From CAYSLC01 sp964431545 (GTDB taxonomy: Bacteria; Desulfobacterota; Desulfobacteria; Desulfobacterales; JAABSP01): 28,173 nucleotides of DNA. Positions within the stretch are counted from its first letter, which is position 1; every line of letters starts with the position of its first letter. Below the pieces are notes generated by a model. It saw only the letters and a program-made list of their open reading frames with translations. It was not told the origin of the DNA and did not search any database. The DNA lies in assembly GCA_964431545.1 (NCBI GenBank), contig CAYSLC010000045.1, positions 1 through 28,173 of the forward strand. Reading direction: 5' to 3'. Shown here piece by piece: positions 22,109-28,173 of this stretch. The translations under genes were made by a program, and so were the position numbers.

Positions 22109-23223
22109 GGATTTTCCCCTGCATTCGATCCGCATTTTTCAGGGTAGAGACCTTGGATCTCCCCTGGAGTGGCCTTGCAGATCCCCCGCTCCGTGATGAA
22201 CCCCGTCACCAGCCGCGCCGGCGTCACATCGAAGGCGTAGTTGGCCGCCGGACTCTCCTCGGGAGGGACCAGGACGCGGACCACCTCTCCGCCGGCCAGC
22301 CCCTGGACGTACCGGATCTCGTCGGGGTCCCGCTCTTCGATGGGGATCCCGCTCCCGGCCCCCAGGTCCCAGTCGAAGGTGGACGACGGCAGGGCGACAT
22401 AGAAAGGGATCCCGTTGTCCTTGGCGGCAAGGGCTTTGAGGTAGGTTCCGATCTTGTTGGCCACGTCCCCGGTCCCGGTGGTCCGGTCGGTCCCCACGAT
22501 CACCACGTCGACCATTTTCCGCTGCATGAGATGGCCGCCGGTGTTGTCGGCGACCACCGTATGGGGAATCCCCGCCCGGGCCAGTTCCCAGGCGGTGAGG
22601 CGGGCCCCCTGGTTGAGGGGTCTGGTTTCATCCACCCAGACATGGACCGGGAGGCCCCGTTCGGCGGCCACGTAGATCGGCGCCGTGGCCGTGCCGTACG
22701 CCACGCAGGCGAGCCATCCGGCGTTGCAGTGGGTAAGGATGTTCACGGGCTCTTTGCCCTTTCTCCGGGCCGCGGACGCGATCACTTCCACCCCGTGTTC
22801 TCCGATCCGCCGACAGTTGTCCACCTCAAGTTCAGCCACGGCGCGGGCCGCCGCCAGGGCCGCCCCGGGACGACCGTCCGGGGAATCGGCCGCCAGCGCG
22901 GCCGCCAGCGTCCGGTCCACGGCCCAGGCGAGATTGACGGCGGTGGGCCGGGCCTCTTTGATCCGCCGGCACTCCCGGAGGAGCCGATCGTCGGCCCCCT
23001 TCCCCCGCCCGGCTTCCATTGCTGCGATATGGACGCCATAGGCTCCGGTGACGCCGATGAGGGGGGCGCCCCGGACGAACATCTCCCGGATGGCGCCGAT
23101 CACGTCGTTCACCGTTTTCAGATCGGCCACCACGAACCGATGGGGAAGCCATCTCTGATCGATGACCCGGACGACACTCCGATCCGCATCGTACCAGATG
23201 GGTCTGGTTTTCTCTTCGGTCAT
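22105..23223 (-). CDS. mtnA: S-methyl-5-thioribose-1-phosphate isomerase
   Basis: A 372-residue eIF2B-alpha-like sugar isomerase. It has the RGAPLIGVTGAYG substrate loop (~51-63), the catalytic Cys in LTHCNAGWLACVAYGTATAPI (Cys165) and the catalytic Asp in VGTDRT-GDVANKIGTY (Asp245). MtnA interconverts methylthioribose-1-phosphate and methylthioribulose-1-phosphate in methionine or isoprenoid salvage. Many homologues read GADR where this one reads GTDR. The ATG at 23223 has GGAGGG about 11 bases upstream; the longer frame to 23274 lacks support. It is divergent from the DsrE gene and 31 bases before ahbB. Dehydratase mtnB and downstream genes are not in the window. Confidence 0.93.
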   Translation of the reverse strand: MTEEKTRPIWYDADRSVVRVIDQRWLPHRFVVADLKTVNDVIGAIREMFVRGAPLIGVTGAYGVHIAAMEAGRGKGADDRLLRECRRIKEARPTAVNLAWAVDRTLAAALAADSPDGRPGAALAAARAVAELEVDNCRRIGEHGVEVIASAARRKGKEPVNILTHCNAGWLACVAYGTATAPIYVAAERGLPVHVWVDETRPLNQGARLTAWELARAGIPHTVVADNTGGHLMQRKMVDVVIVGTDRTTGTGDVANKIGTYLKALAAKDNGIPFYVALPSSTFDWDLGAGSGIPIEERDPDEIRYVQGLAGGEVVRVLVPPEESPAANYAFDVTPARLVTGFITERGICKATPGEIQGLYPEKCGSNAGENP

Positions 23224-23281
23224 GGGAAAAAACGCCCTCCTGTTCCCCGGCTTTCCGGCACGGGGACCTTCCAAGAAATGG

Positions 23282-23310
23282 TTTACAAAAACCGGCCGAC
23301 CTGCAACAAT
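23282..23310 (+). promoter_or_regulatory. Candidate promoter of the DsrE-family gene
   Basis: TTTACA (23282-23287) and AACAAT (23305-23310) are 17 bp apart, in the 166-base gap between divergent mtnA and the DsrE gene. The -10 box is weak. Confidence 0.3.
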
Positions 23311-23389
23311 ATCGGTGGATGACCAACCCCAACCCGATGCCCGGAATCCCCATCCAGGGCGGTCTCCGGGGCATCACCGGAGGTGACAG

Positions 23390-23749
23390 ATGACCGACAG
23401 TGTTGTGATCGCGCTATCCTGCGGAACCGACAACCCCAATCGGGCGACCCGGGGGCTTTTCCTCGCCACCATCGCCCACAAGGAAGGGAAGAAGACAGCG
23501 GTTTTCCTCCTGGACGAAGCCGTCTACCTGGCCAAGAAGGGGATCGCCGACAAGGTCCAGGCCGCCACGGGCGACGCCGCCGACGACCACCTGGCCTATC
23601 TCCAGGAGTATGATATCCCCATCCTCGTCTGCACCCCCTGCGCGGTGTCCCGGCAGATCAACGAGGCGGAGCTGGTCAAGGGGGCCCGCATGGCGGGCGC
23701 CCCGGAGCTGATCAAACTGTCGTGCGAGGGGGCGGTCATCAGCCTATAG
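23390..23749 (+). CDS. DsrE/DsrF-like family protein
   Basis: A 119-residue small cytosolic protein of the DsrE fold, with VVIALSCGTDNPNRATRGLF at the N terminus, VFLLDEAVYLAKKG in the middle and a Cys pair in LVCTPCAVSRQI (C81, C84), plus C11 and C112. DsrE-type proteins include sulphur carriers such as DsrE and TusD, but many relatives are of unknown function. There is no DsrF or DsrH partner here, so a role in dissimilatory sulphur metabolism is not implied. GGAGGTGAC sits just before the ATG. Its stop is two bases from the stop of the convergent ade gene. Confidence 0.85.
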   Translation: MTDSVVIALSCGTDNPNRATRGLFLATIAHKEGKKTAVFLLDEAVYLAKKGIADKVQAATGDAADDHLAYLQEYDIPILVCTPCAVSRQINEAELVKGARMAGAPELIKLSCEGAVISL

Positions 23750-23751
23750 CC

Positions 23752-25473
23752 TCATTCCACGAAGAGGGGGACGACCTCGAACCGGGCCACGTCCACGAGG
23801 CCATGGTCCGTCAATTTCAACTCCGGGATCACGGGCAGGGCCAGGAACGAAAGGATCATGAACGGGTCGCCGGGGATTACGCCCAGATCCCGGGACGCGG
23901 ACAACAGCCGATCCATCTGCTTCGCCACCCCCTCCATGGGCTCCCCGGACATGAGCCCGGCAATGGGGAGGGGGAGTTCGGCCAGGACGATGGCGCGGCC
24001 GTCCACGGGCCCCGCGGCCACCAGGCCGCCCCCCATCTCCACCACCCGCCCCACGGCCACCGCCATGGCCTTGTCGTCGGCCCCCACGGAGATGATGTTG
24101 TGGGAGTCGTGGGCCACGCTGGAGGCCAGGGCCCCCCGTTGCAGGCCGAATCCGGTCACAAAGCCCCGGCCGGTCCTTCCGCTGCCGGAATACCGCTCCA
24201 CCACGCAAAGCTTCAACAGGTCCCGGGAGAGGTCGGCCACGGCCGTCGCCCCCGCCACGGAGACATCCATGGTCCTGGACCGGGTGGTGATCTGATCCGG
24301 GACCACTTCGATCACCCGGACCCGGGATCCCTCGACCGGAATGGTGAAATCGATCCCTTCGGCCCGGACGTTCATGGCGGAGGCCACCGCCTGGACCTCC
24401 GCCGGCGGCGGGGCCGTCATCTCCCCGTCCCGGGCCACCAGGACGCCCCGGTGGTAGACCTGCTCCGGTCTCGGGGCCCGCAGATCCGAAAAGACGATCA
24501 GGTCGGCCTGCCGGCCGGGCGCGACGGCGCCCAGATGGCCAAGGCCGTAGTATCGGGCCGGATGGAGGGTGGCCATGGAGAGGGCGATCAGCGGGTCGAC
24601 GCCGCCGGCGATGGCCCGACGGACAAGGTGGTCGATGTGTCCCTCCTCCAGAAGCTCCCTCGGATGTCGGTCGTCGGTGCACCACATCATCCGGTGGGCG
24701 GTCCGGTGGTCCACCAGCGGCAGGAGCGCGTCGAGATTCTTGGCGCCGGAGCCCTCCCGGATCATGATATGCATGCCCGCCGCGAGCTTCTCCGCCGCTT
24801 CCCGGGGGTCGGTACACTCGTGGTCGCTGGAGATCCCCGCGGACAGGTAGGCGTTGAGGGCCTTACCCGACAGCCCCGGGGCATGCCCTTCCACCCGTTT
24901 CCGCCGATTTCGGGCCCGGTCGATCTTGTCGAGAACCCCCGGATCCGCCCGGATCACCCCCGGATAGTTCATCATCTCCCCCAGGGCGATCATCCCGGGA
25001 TCGTCCAGCAGGGCAAGGAGATCGGCCCCCTCCATGGCGGCGCCGGCGGTCTCCATCCCGGTGGCCGGCACGCAGGAGGGCAGGGTGAAGTAGAGGTTCA
25101 TGGGCTGCCTCCGCCCGGACCGGAGCATATACTGTACCCCCTCCGTCCCCAGAACATTGGCGATCTCGTGCGGGTCACTCACAACACTGGTGGTGCCGCG
25201 CGGTAACACGGCCCGAACAAAGGAGGTGACACAGGCCATGGAACTTTCGATGTGAACGTGGGGGTCGATGAACCCCGGGCAGAGGAACCGGCCGTCCAGG
25301 TCGATCCGCTCCACCGCGTCGTATTCTCCGAACCCCAGAAAGCGGCCGTGGGCCACCGCCACCGAACCGGAAACCACCTTTTGGGTGAAGACGTTGACGA
25401 TCCTGGCGTTTTTCAACAGCAGATCGGCCGGCGCATCGCCCCGGGCCGCCCGAAGGATCCCCTCCAGATTCAT
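23752..25473 (-). CDS. ade: Adenine deaminase
   Basis: A 573-residue amidohydrolase of the Ade type, which converts adenine to hypoxanthine. Visible metal motifs are FIDPHVHIESSM (H72, H74) and VVSDPHEIANVLG (~97-109), with DDRHPRELLEEGHID and a late HDSHNIISVGADDKAMA that is typical of this family. The length is normal. The ATG at 25473 has AAGGGG eight bases upstream and overlaps the stop of the preceding mtaD gene (ATGA), so the two are translationally coupled. The pair would feed adenine and MTA-derived purine into the hypoxanthine pool. Confidence 0.95.
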   Translation of the reverse strand: MNLEGILRAARGDAPADLLLKNARIVNVFTQKVVSGSVAVAHGRFLGFGEYDAVERIDLDGRFLCPGFIDPHVHIESSMACVTSFVRAVLPRGTTSVVSDPHEIANVLGTEGVQYMLRSGRRQPMNLYFTLPSCVPATGMETAGAAMEGADLLALLDDPGMIALGEMMNYPGVIRADPGVLDKIDRARNRRKRVEGHAPGLSGKALNAYLSAGISSDHECTDPREAAEKLAAGMHIMIREGSGAKNLDALLPLVDHRTAHRMMWCTDDRHPRELLEEGHIDHLVRRAIAGGVDPLIALSMATLHPARYYGLGHLGAVAPGRQADLIVFSDLRAPRPEQVYHRGVLVARDGEMTAPPPAEVQAVASAMNVRAEGIDFTIPVEGSRVRVIEVVPDQITTRSRTMDVSVAGATAVADLSRDLLKLCVVERYSGSGRTGRGFVTGFGLQRGALASSVAHDSHNIISVGADDKAMAVAVGRVVEMGGGLVAAGPVDGRAIVLAELPLPIAGLMSGEPMEGVAKQMDRLLSASRDLGVIPGDPFMILSFLALPVIPELKLTDHGLVDVARFEVVPLFVE

Positions 25474-26798
25474 GATCGATCCCCTTCCATGCCGGCGGCG
25501 ATCCGCCCGGCGGTGACCCGGATCTGTCCCATGATCCCCTCCACATCCAGCGTGACCAGCTTCCGTTCCCGCATCAGGCATCTGCCGGCCACCAGGACAT
25601 GGCGGACGTCCGTCCCCTTGGCGGCATAGACGATCTGCGACTCGGGATGGTGCAGGGGGGTCAGATGCGGCCGATCCGCGGCAAGGATGATGATGTCCGC
25701 CTCTTTCCCCGGCTCCAGCGATCCGATCCGGTCCCCCAATCCCAGGGTCTCCGCCCCGCCGATGGTGGCCAGCCGGATGGCCTCTTGGGCCGGCAGGGCG
25801 GTGGGATCGAGGGCGTGGACCTTATGGAGCTTGGCCGTGAGATCCATGGTCCGGAACAGATCCATGCGGTTGTTGCTGGCCACCCCATCGGTCCCCAGCC
25901 CCGCGCGGACCCCCGCCGAAACCAGACGGTCGAGGGGGGCGACCCCGGAGGCGAGCTTCATATTGCTCTCCGGATTGTGGGATACGGCGGAGCCGCGCTC
26001 GAAAATGGTTCGGATCTCCGCCTCGTCCAACCAGTTGGCATGGACGAGCAGAGTCCGGTGATCCAGAATGCCCAGTCGATCCAGGTGGGCGACGGGGGGC
26101 TCCCCCTTCTCCGCCCGGATCCGATCCCGTTCCCCCTGGGTCTCTGCGACGTGGATCTGGAAAAGCGTGTTGCCGGCGGCCGCCTTGGCGTTCCGGAGCG
26201 TCTTTTCGGAACAGGTATAGGGCGAATGGCAGAAGACCGACGGGGTGATCCGGGGAGACCGGTCCCGCCAGCCGTCCAGGAAACGCGCCGCGGTCCGGAT
26301 ATTCTCGGCCGGATCGGGCACCCCCGGCGCCGGAAAATCGACCACCCCCTGGCCGAGCACCGCCCGGAGTCCCGCCGCGAGGACCGCCTCTGCCACCTTG
26401 TCCTCCAGGAAATAGCCGTCGCAGAAGGTGGTGATCCCCGAAAAGATCATTTCCGCGCACCCCAGCATCCCCCCCTGGAAAACCGTCTCCGGATCGATGT
26501 GGGCCCTCTCCGCCGGAAAGATGTGGTCGTAGAGCCAGCGATCCAGGGGAAGGTCGTCCGCCAATCCCCGGAAAAGGGTCATGGGCAGATGGGTATGCGT
26601 GTTGACCAGCCCCGGCATGACGATGCCCCCTTTGGCATCGATCGTCTCGAAGGCCTCCGGCAAAACGGCCTCGGGGGTCCTGGGCCGTACCTCCTGAATC
26701 CGTCCGTCCGTAATCCCGATCACCCCATCGTGGAGGATACTGAAATCGGCGTTGACGGTCACCAGGGTACCGTTGTGGATCAGTTTATCGAACGGCAT
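25470..26798 (-). CDS. mtaD: 5-methylthioadenosine/S-adenosylhomocysteine deaminase
   Basis: A 442-residue amidohydrolase with MPGLVNTHTHLPMTLFRGLADD (H68, H70), HSPYTCS, FQIHVAET (H216), LVHANWLD (H253) and the acidic ligand in LGTDGVASNN (D304). This matches the MtaD group that deaminates MTA and S-adenosylhomocysteine to inosine forms. Related cytosine- or guanine-deaminase-like enzymes exist, so the substrate is an inference supported by the neighbours mtnA and ade. The ATG at 26798 has no strong ribosome site. It is the first gene of a two-gene operon driven by the promoter at 26862-26890. Confidence 0.9.
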   Translation of the reverse strand: MPFDKLIHNGTLVTVNADFSILHDGVIGITDGRIQEVRPRTPEAVLPEAFETIDAKGGIVMPGLVNTHTHLPMTLFRGLADDLPLDRWLYDHIFPAERAHIDPETVFQGGMLGCAEMIFSGITTFCDGYFLEDKVAEAVLAAGLRAVLGQGVVDFPAPGVPDPAENIRTAARFLDGWRDRSPRITPSVFCHSPYTCSEKTLRNAKAAAGNTLFQIHVAETQGERDRIRAEKGEPPVAHLDRLGILDHRTLLVHANWLDEAEIRTIFERGSAVSHNPESNMKLASGVAPLDRLVSAGVRAGLGTDGVASNNRMDLFRTMDLTAKLHKVHALDPTALPAQEAIRLATIGGAETLGLGDRIGSLEPGKEADIIILAADRPHLTPLHHPESQIVYAAKGTDVRHVLVAGRCLMRERKLVTLDVEGIMGQIRVTAGRIAAGMEGDRS

Positions 26799-26861
26799 GA
26801 GGATGGGATCCAGTACCTGCCTCTCGGTTTCGGGCCGTTTCCTCGGCCCCGATGGTCTCGG

Positions 26862-26890
26862 AGTATGGCCAAAAGGAGAGGGGGTGTCAA
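26862..26890 (-). promoter_or_regulatory. Sigma-70 promoter of mtaD-ade
   Basis: On the minus strand a perfect TTGACA (26890-26885) and CATACT (26867-26862) are 17 bp apart, about 60 bases upstream of the mtaD ATG. Confidence 0.6.
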
Positions 26891-26960
26891 GGTGTAAGAA
26901 GGGGGATAGGAGCCGCCGGAAAGCCGCCGCCGGGGAGATAACGCCAGGGCTTCGGGAAGG

Positions 26961-26999
26961 AAAAATCCCGCATGGTCCCTATCGGCCATGCGGGATTTT
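26961..26999 (-). terminator. Rho-independent terminator of dnaK
   Basis: A perfect 14-bp inverted repeat, AAAATCCCGCATGG with its complement CCATGCGGGATTTT, flanks a 10-base loop. Read on the minus strand the hairpin ends in a run of T, 28 bases after the dnaK stop. Confidence 0.9.
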
Positions 27000-27027
27000 G
27001 TACGCGATCGGGATTTTCAGGGAATGA

Positions 27028-28173
27028 TTACTTCTTTTCCTCGTTCACCTCTTCAAAATCGGCATCCACCACATCCTCGTCCCCGCTTCCCCGGCCGCCA
27101 CCCGAACCGCCCGCGGCCTGCTCGGAACCGGCGCCCGCTGCCCCGGCACCTCCCGCGGCACCTTGGTCGCCGGAGGCCTGCTGGTACATGGCCTCGGCCA
27201 GCTTATGGGAGGACTGGGTCAGCTCCTCGCTCCGCTTCCGGATCTCTTCGGCGTCGTTTCCTTCCATGGCCTGCTTGAGCTGGGTCATGGCCTCCTCCAC
27301 CTTGCTCTTGGTGGCGGCGTCGATCTTGTCCCCGAGATCCTTGAGGGACTTTTCCGTCTGATAGATCAGGGAATCGGCGTTGTTTTTCGCCTCCACCAGC
27401 TCCCGTTTCTTTCGATCCTCCTCGGCGTGGGCCTCGGCGTCCTTGACCAGATTGTCGATCTCCTCCTTGCTCAGGCCCGAAGAGGCTGTGATCTGGATCG
27501 ACTGCTCCTTGCCCGTGGCCATATCCTTGGCCGATACGTTCACGATCCCGTTGGCGTCGATGTCGAAGGTGACCTCGATCTGGGGCACCCCTCTGGGAGC
27601 GGGGGGGATCCCGACCAGTTCGAACCGGCCGAGGGTCTTGTTGTTCCCCGCCATCTCCCGCTCCCCCTGGAGGACGTGGATGGAGACCGCCGGCTGGTTG
27701 TCGGCGGCGGTGGAGAAGATCTGGCTCTTCTTGGTGGGAATGGTGGTGTTCTTCTCGATAAGCTTGGTCATCACGCCGCCAAGGGTCTCGATTCCCAGGG
27801 AGAGCGGGGTGACATCGAGAAGCAGCACGTCCTTTACATCCCCCTTGAGGACCCCGCCCTGGATGGCGGCGCCGATGGCCACCACTTCGTCGGGGTTCAC
27901 CCCCTTGTGGGGATCTTTGCCGAAGATCTTCTTGACCCGCTCCTGGACCGCCGGCATCCGGGTCATGCCGCCCACCAGGATCACTTCATTGACCTCGTTG
28001 GGGCTGATGCCGGCATCCTTCAGGGCCGTCCGGCAGGGACCTTCGAGGTTGTCCAGAAGCTCGCTCACCAGGGATTCGAGCTTGGCCCGGGAGATCCGGA
28101 TGTTCAGGTGTTTGGGGCCGCTGGCGTCCGCCGTGATAAAGGGCAGGTTGACGTCGGTCTCCATGGAGGTGGA
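27028..28173 (-). CDS. dnaK: Chaperone DnaK (Hsp70), 3' part
   Basis: The frame runs off the right edge, so the first part of the nucleotide-binding domain is missing. What is visible starts near INLPFITAD-like sequence and includes the phosphate-loop VILVGGMTRMPAVQ, AIGAAIQGGVL, the linker DVLLLDVTPLSLGIET, the substrate-binding core (VSIHVLQGEREMA, DIDANGIVNVSAKD), the helical lid and a Gly/Ala-rich tail ending DVVDADFEEVNEEKK. This is the ATP-driven Hsp70 chaperone that works with DnaJ and GrpE. A terminator follows directly, and dnaJ is not immediately downstream. Confidence 0.98.
   Translation of the reverse strand, partial: STSMETDVNLPFITADASGPKHLNIRISRAKLESLVSELLDNLEGPCRTALKDAGISPNEVNEVILVGGMTRMPAVQERVKKIFGKDPHKGVNPDEVVAIGAAIQGGVLKGDVKDVLLLDVTPLSLGIETLGGVMTKLIEKNTTIPTKKSQIFSTAADNQPAVSIHVLQGEREMAGNNKTLGRFELVGIPPAPRGVPQIEVTFDIDANGIVNVSAKDMATGKEQSIQITASSGLSKEEIDNLVKDAEAHAEEDRKKRELVEAKNNADSLIYQTEKSLKDLGDKIDAATKSKVEEAMTQLKQAMEGNDAEEIRKRSEELTQSSHKLAEAMYQQASGDQGAAGGAGAAGAGSEQAAGGSGGGRGSGDEDVVDADFEEVNEEKK

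Noticed and set aside
1..28173. CRISPR arrays, insertion sequences, prophage or defence genes
   Set aside because: No regularly spaced repeats, transposase, integrase or terminal inverted repeats were seen; the genes are chromosomal housekeeping or regulatory types.

Overview
The window looks like a piece of a GC-rich (roughly 60-65%) chromosome from a Desulfobacterota (deltaproteobacterial) lineage, probably from a draft or metagenome assembly because 100 Ns interrupt one gene. The phylum guess is an inference. It rests on a siroheme decarboxylase of the alternative haem pathway (AhbB), a DsrE-family protein, an acidic DUF3426 protein, HD-GYP and HEAT signalling proteins and a sigma-54 activator. 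I see no phage, IS element, CRISPR array or rRNA. Coding density is high and most genes are housekeeping, with several unusual architectures.

Layout. 1-1825: the 3' part of a large acidic-repeat membrane protein, then tRNA-Met(CAT) with its own promoter and a terminator behind it. 1914-6525: a plus-strand run from a good sigma-70 promoter (DnaJC28-like protein, SHOCT membrane protein, Ddl, a PurD-PurE fusion, a Sua5/YrdC protein), then tRNA-Leu(CAA) with its own promoter. 6619-10102: a minus-strand pair, a sigma-54 activator with an unrecognised N-terminal region overlapping an MFS-PlsC phospholipid remodelling fusion. 10402-14483: a plus-strand trio (HEAT-repeat protein, HD-GYP protein, YkgJ Cys-cluster protein). 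The first two appear to share the same N-terminal module. 14519-16146: an amidohydrolase divergent from trmL, which is preceded by a 27-codon leader ORF that overlaps it as ATGA. 16183-19517: a minus-strand ydbH-ynbE-ydbL envelope cluster, with the assembly gap inside ydbH, followed by a small membrane-anchored protein. 20236-23223: mtnA, ahbB and a B12-type radical SAM protein on the minus strand, divergent from a DsrE-family gene. 23752-26798: adenine deaminase and an MTA/SAH deaminase in one operon with a near-consensus promoter. 26961-28173: the 3' part of dnaK and its terminator.

How the genes fit together. Three neighbouring genes (mtaD, ade, mtnA) deal with 5'-methylthioadenosine, adenine and methylthioribose-1-phosphate, so the 22-27 kb end is a purine/methylthio salvage neighbourhood without mtnB, mtnC or mtnD in view. 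The 2-6 kb block mixes purine synthesis, cell-wall precursor synthesis and tRNA modification, as expected of a growth-linked operon. The ydbH-ynbE-ydbL set and the MFS-PlsC protein both concern phospholipid movement or repair in the diderm envelope. The best candidates for something under-described are the HEAT/HD-GYP pair with a common N-terminal module, the PurD-PurE fusion, the trmL leader ORF, and the AhbB/radical SAM pair.
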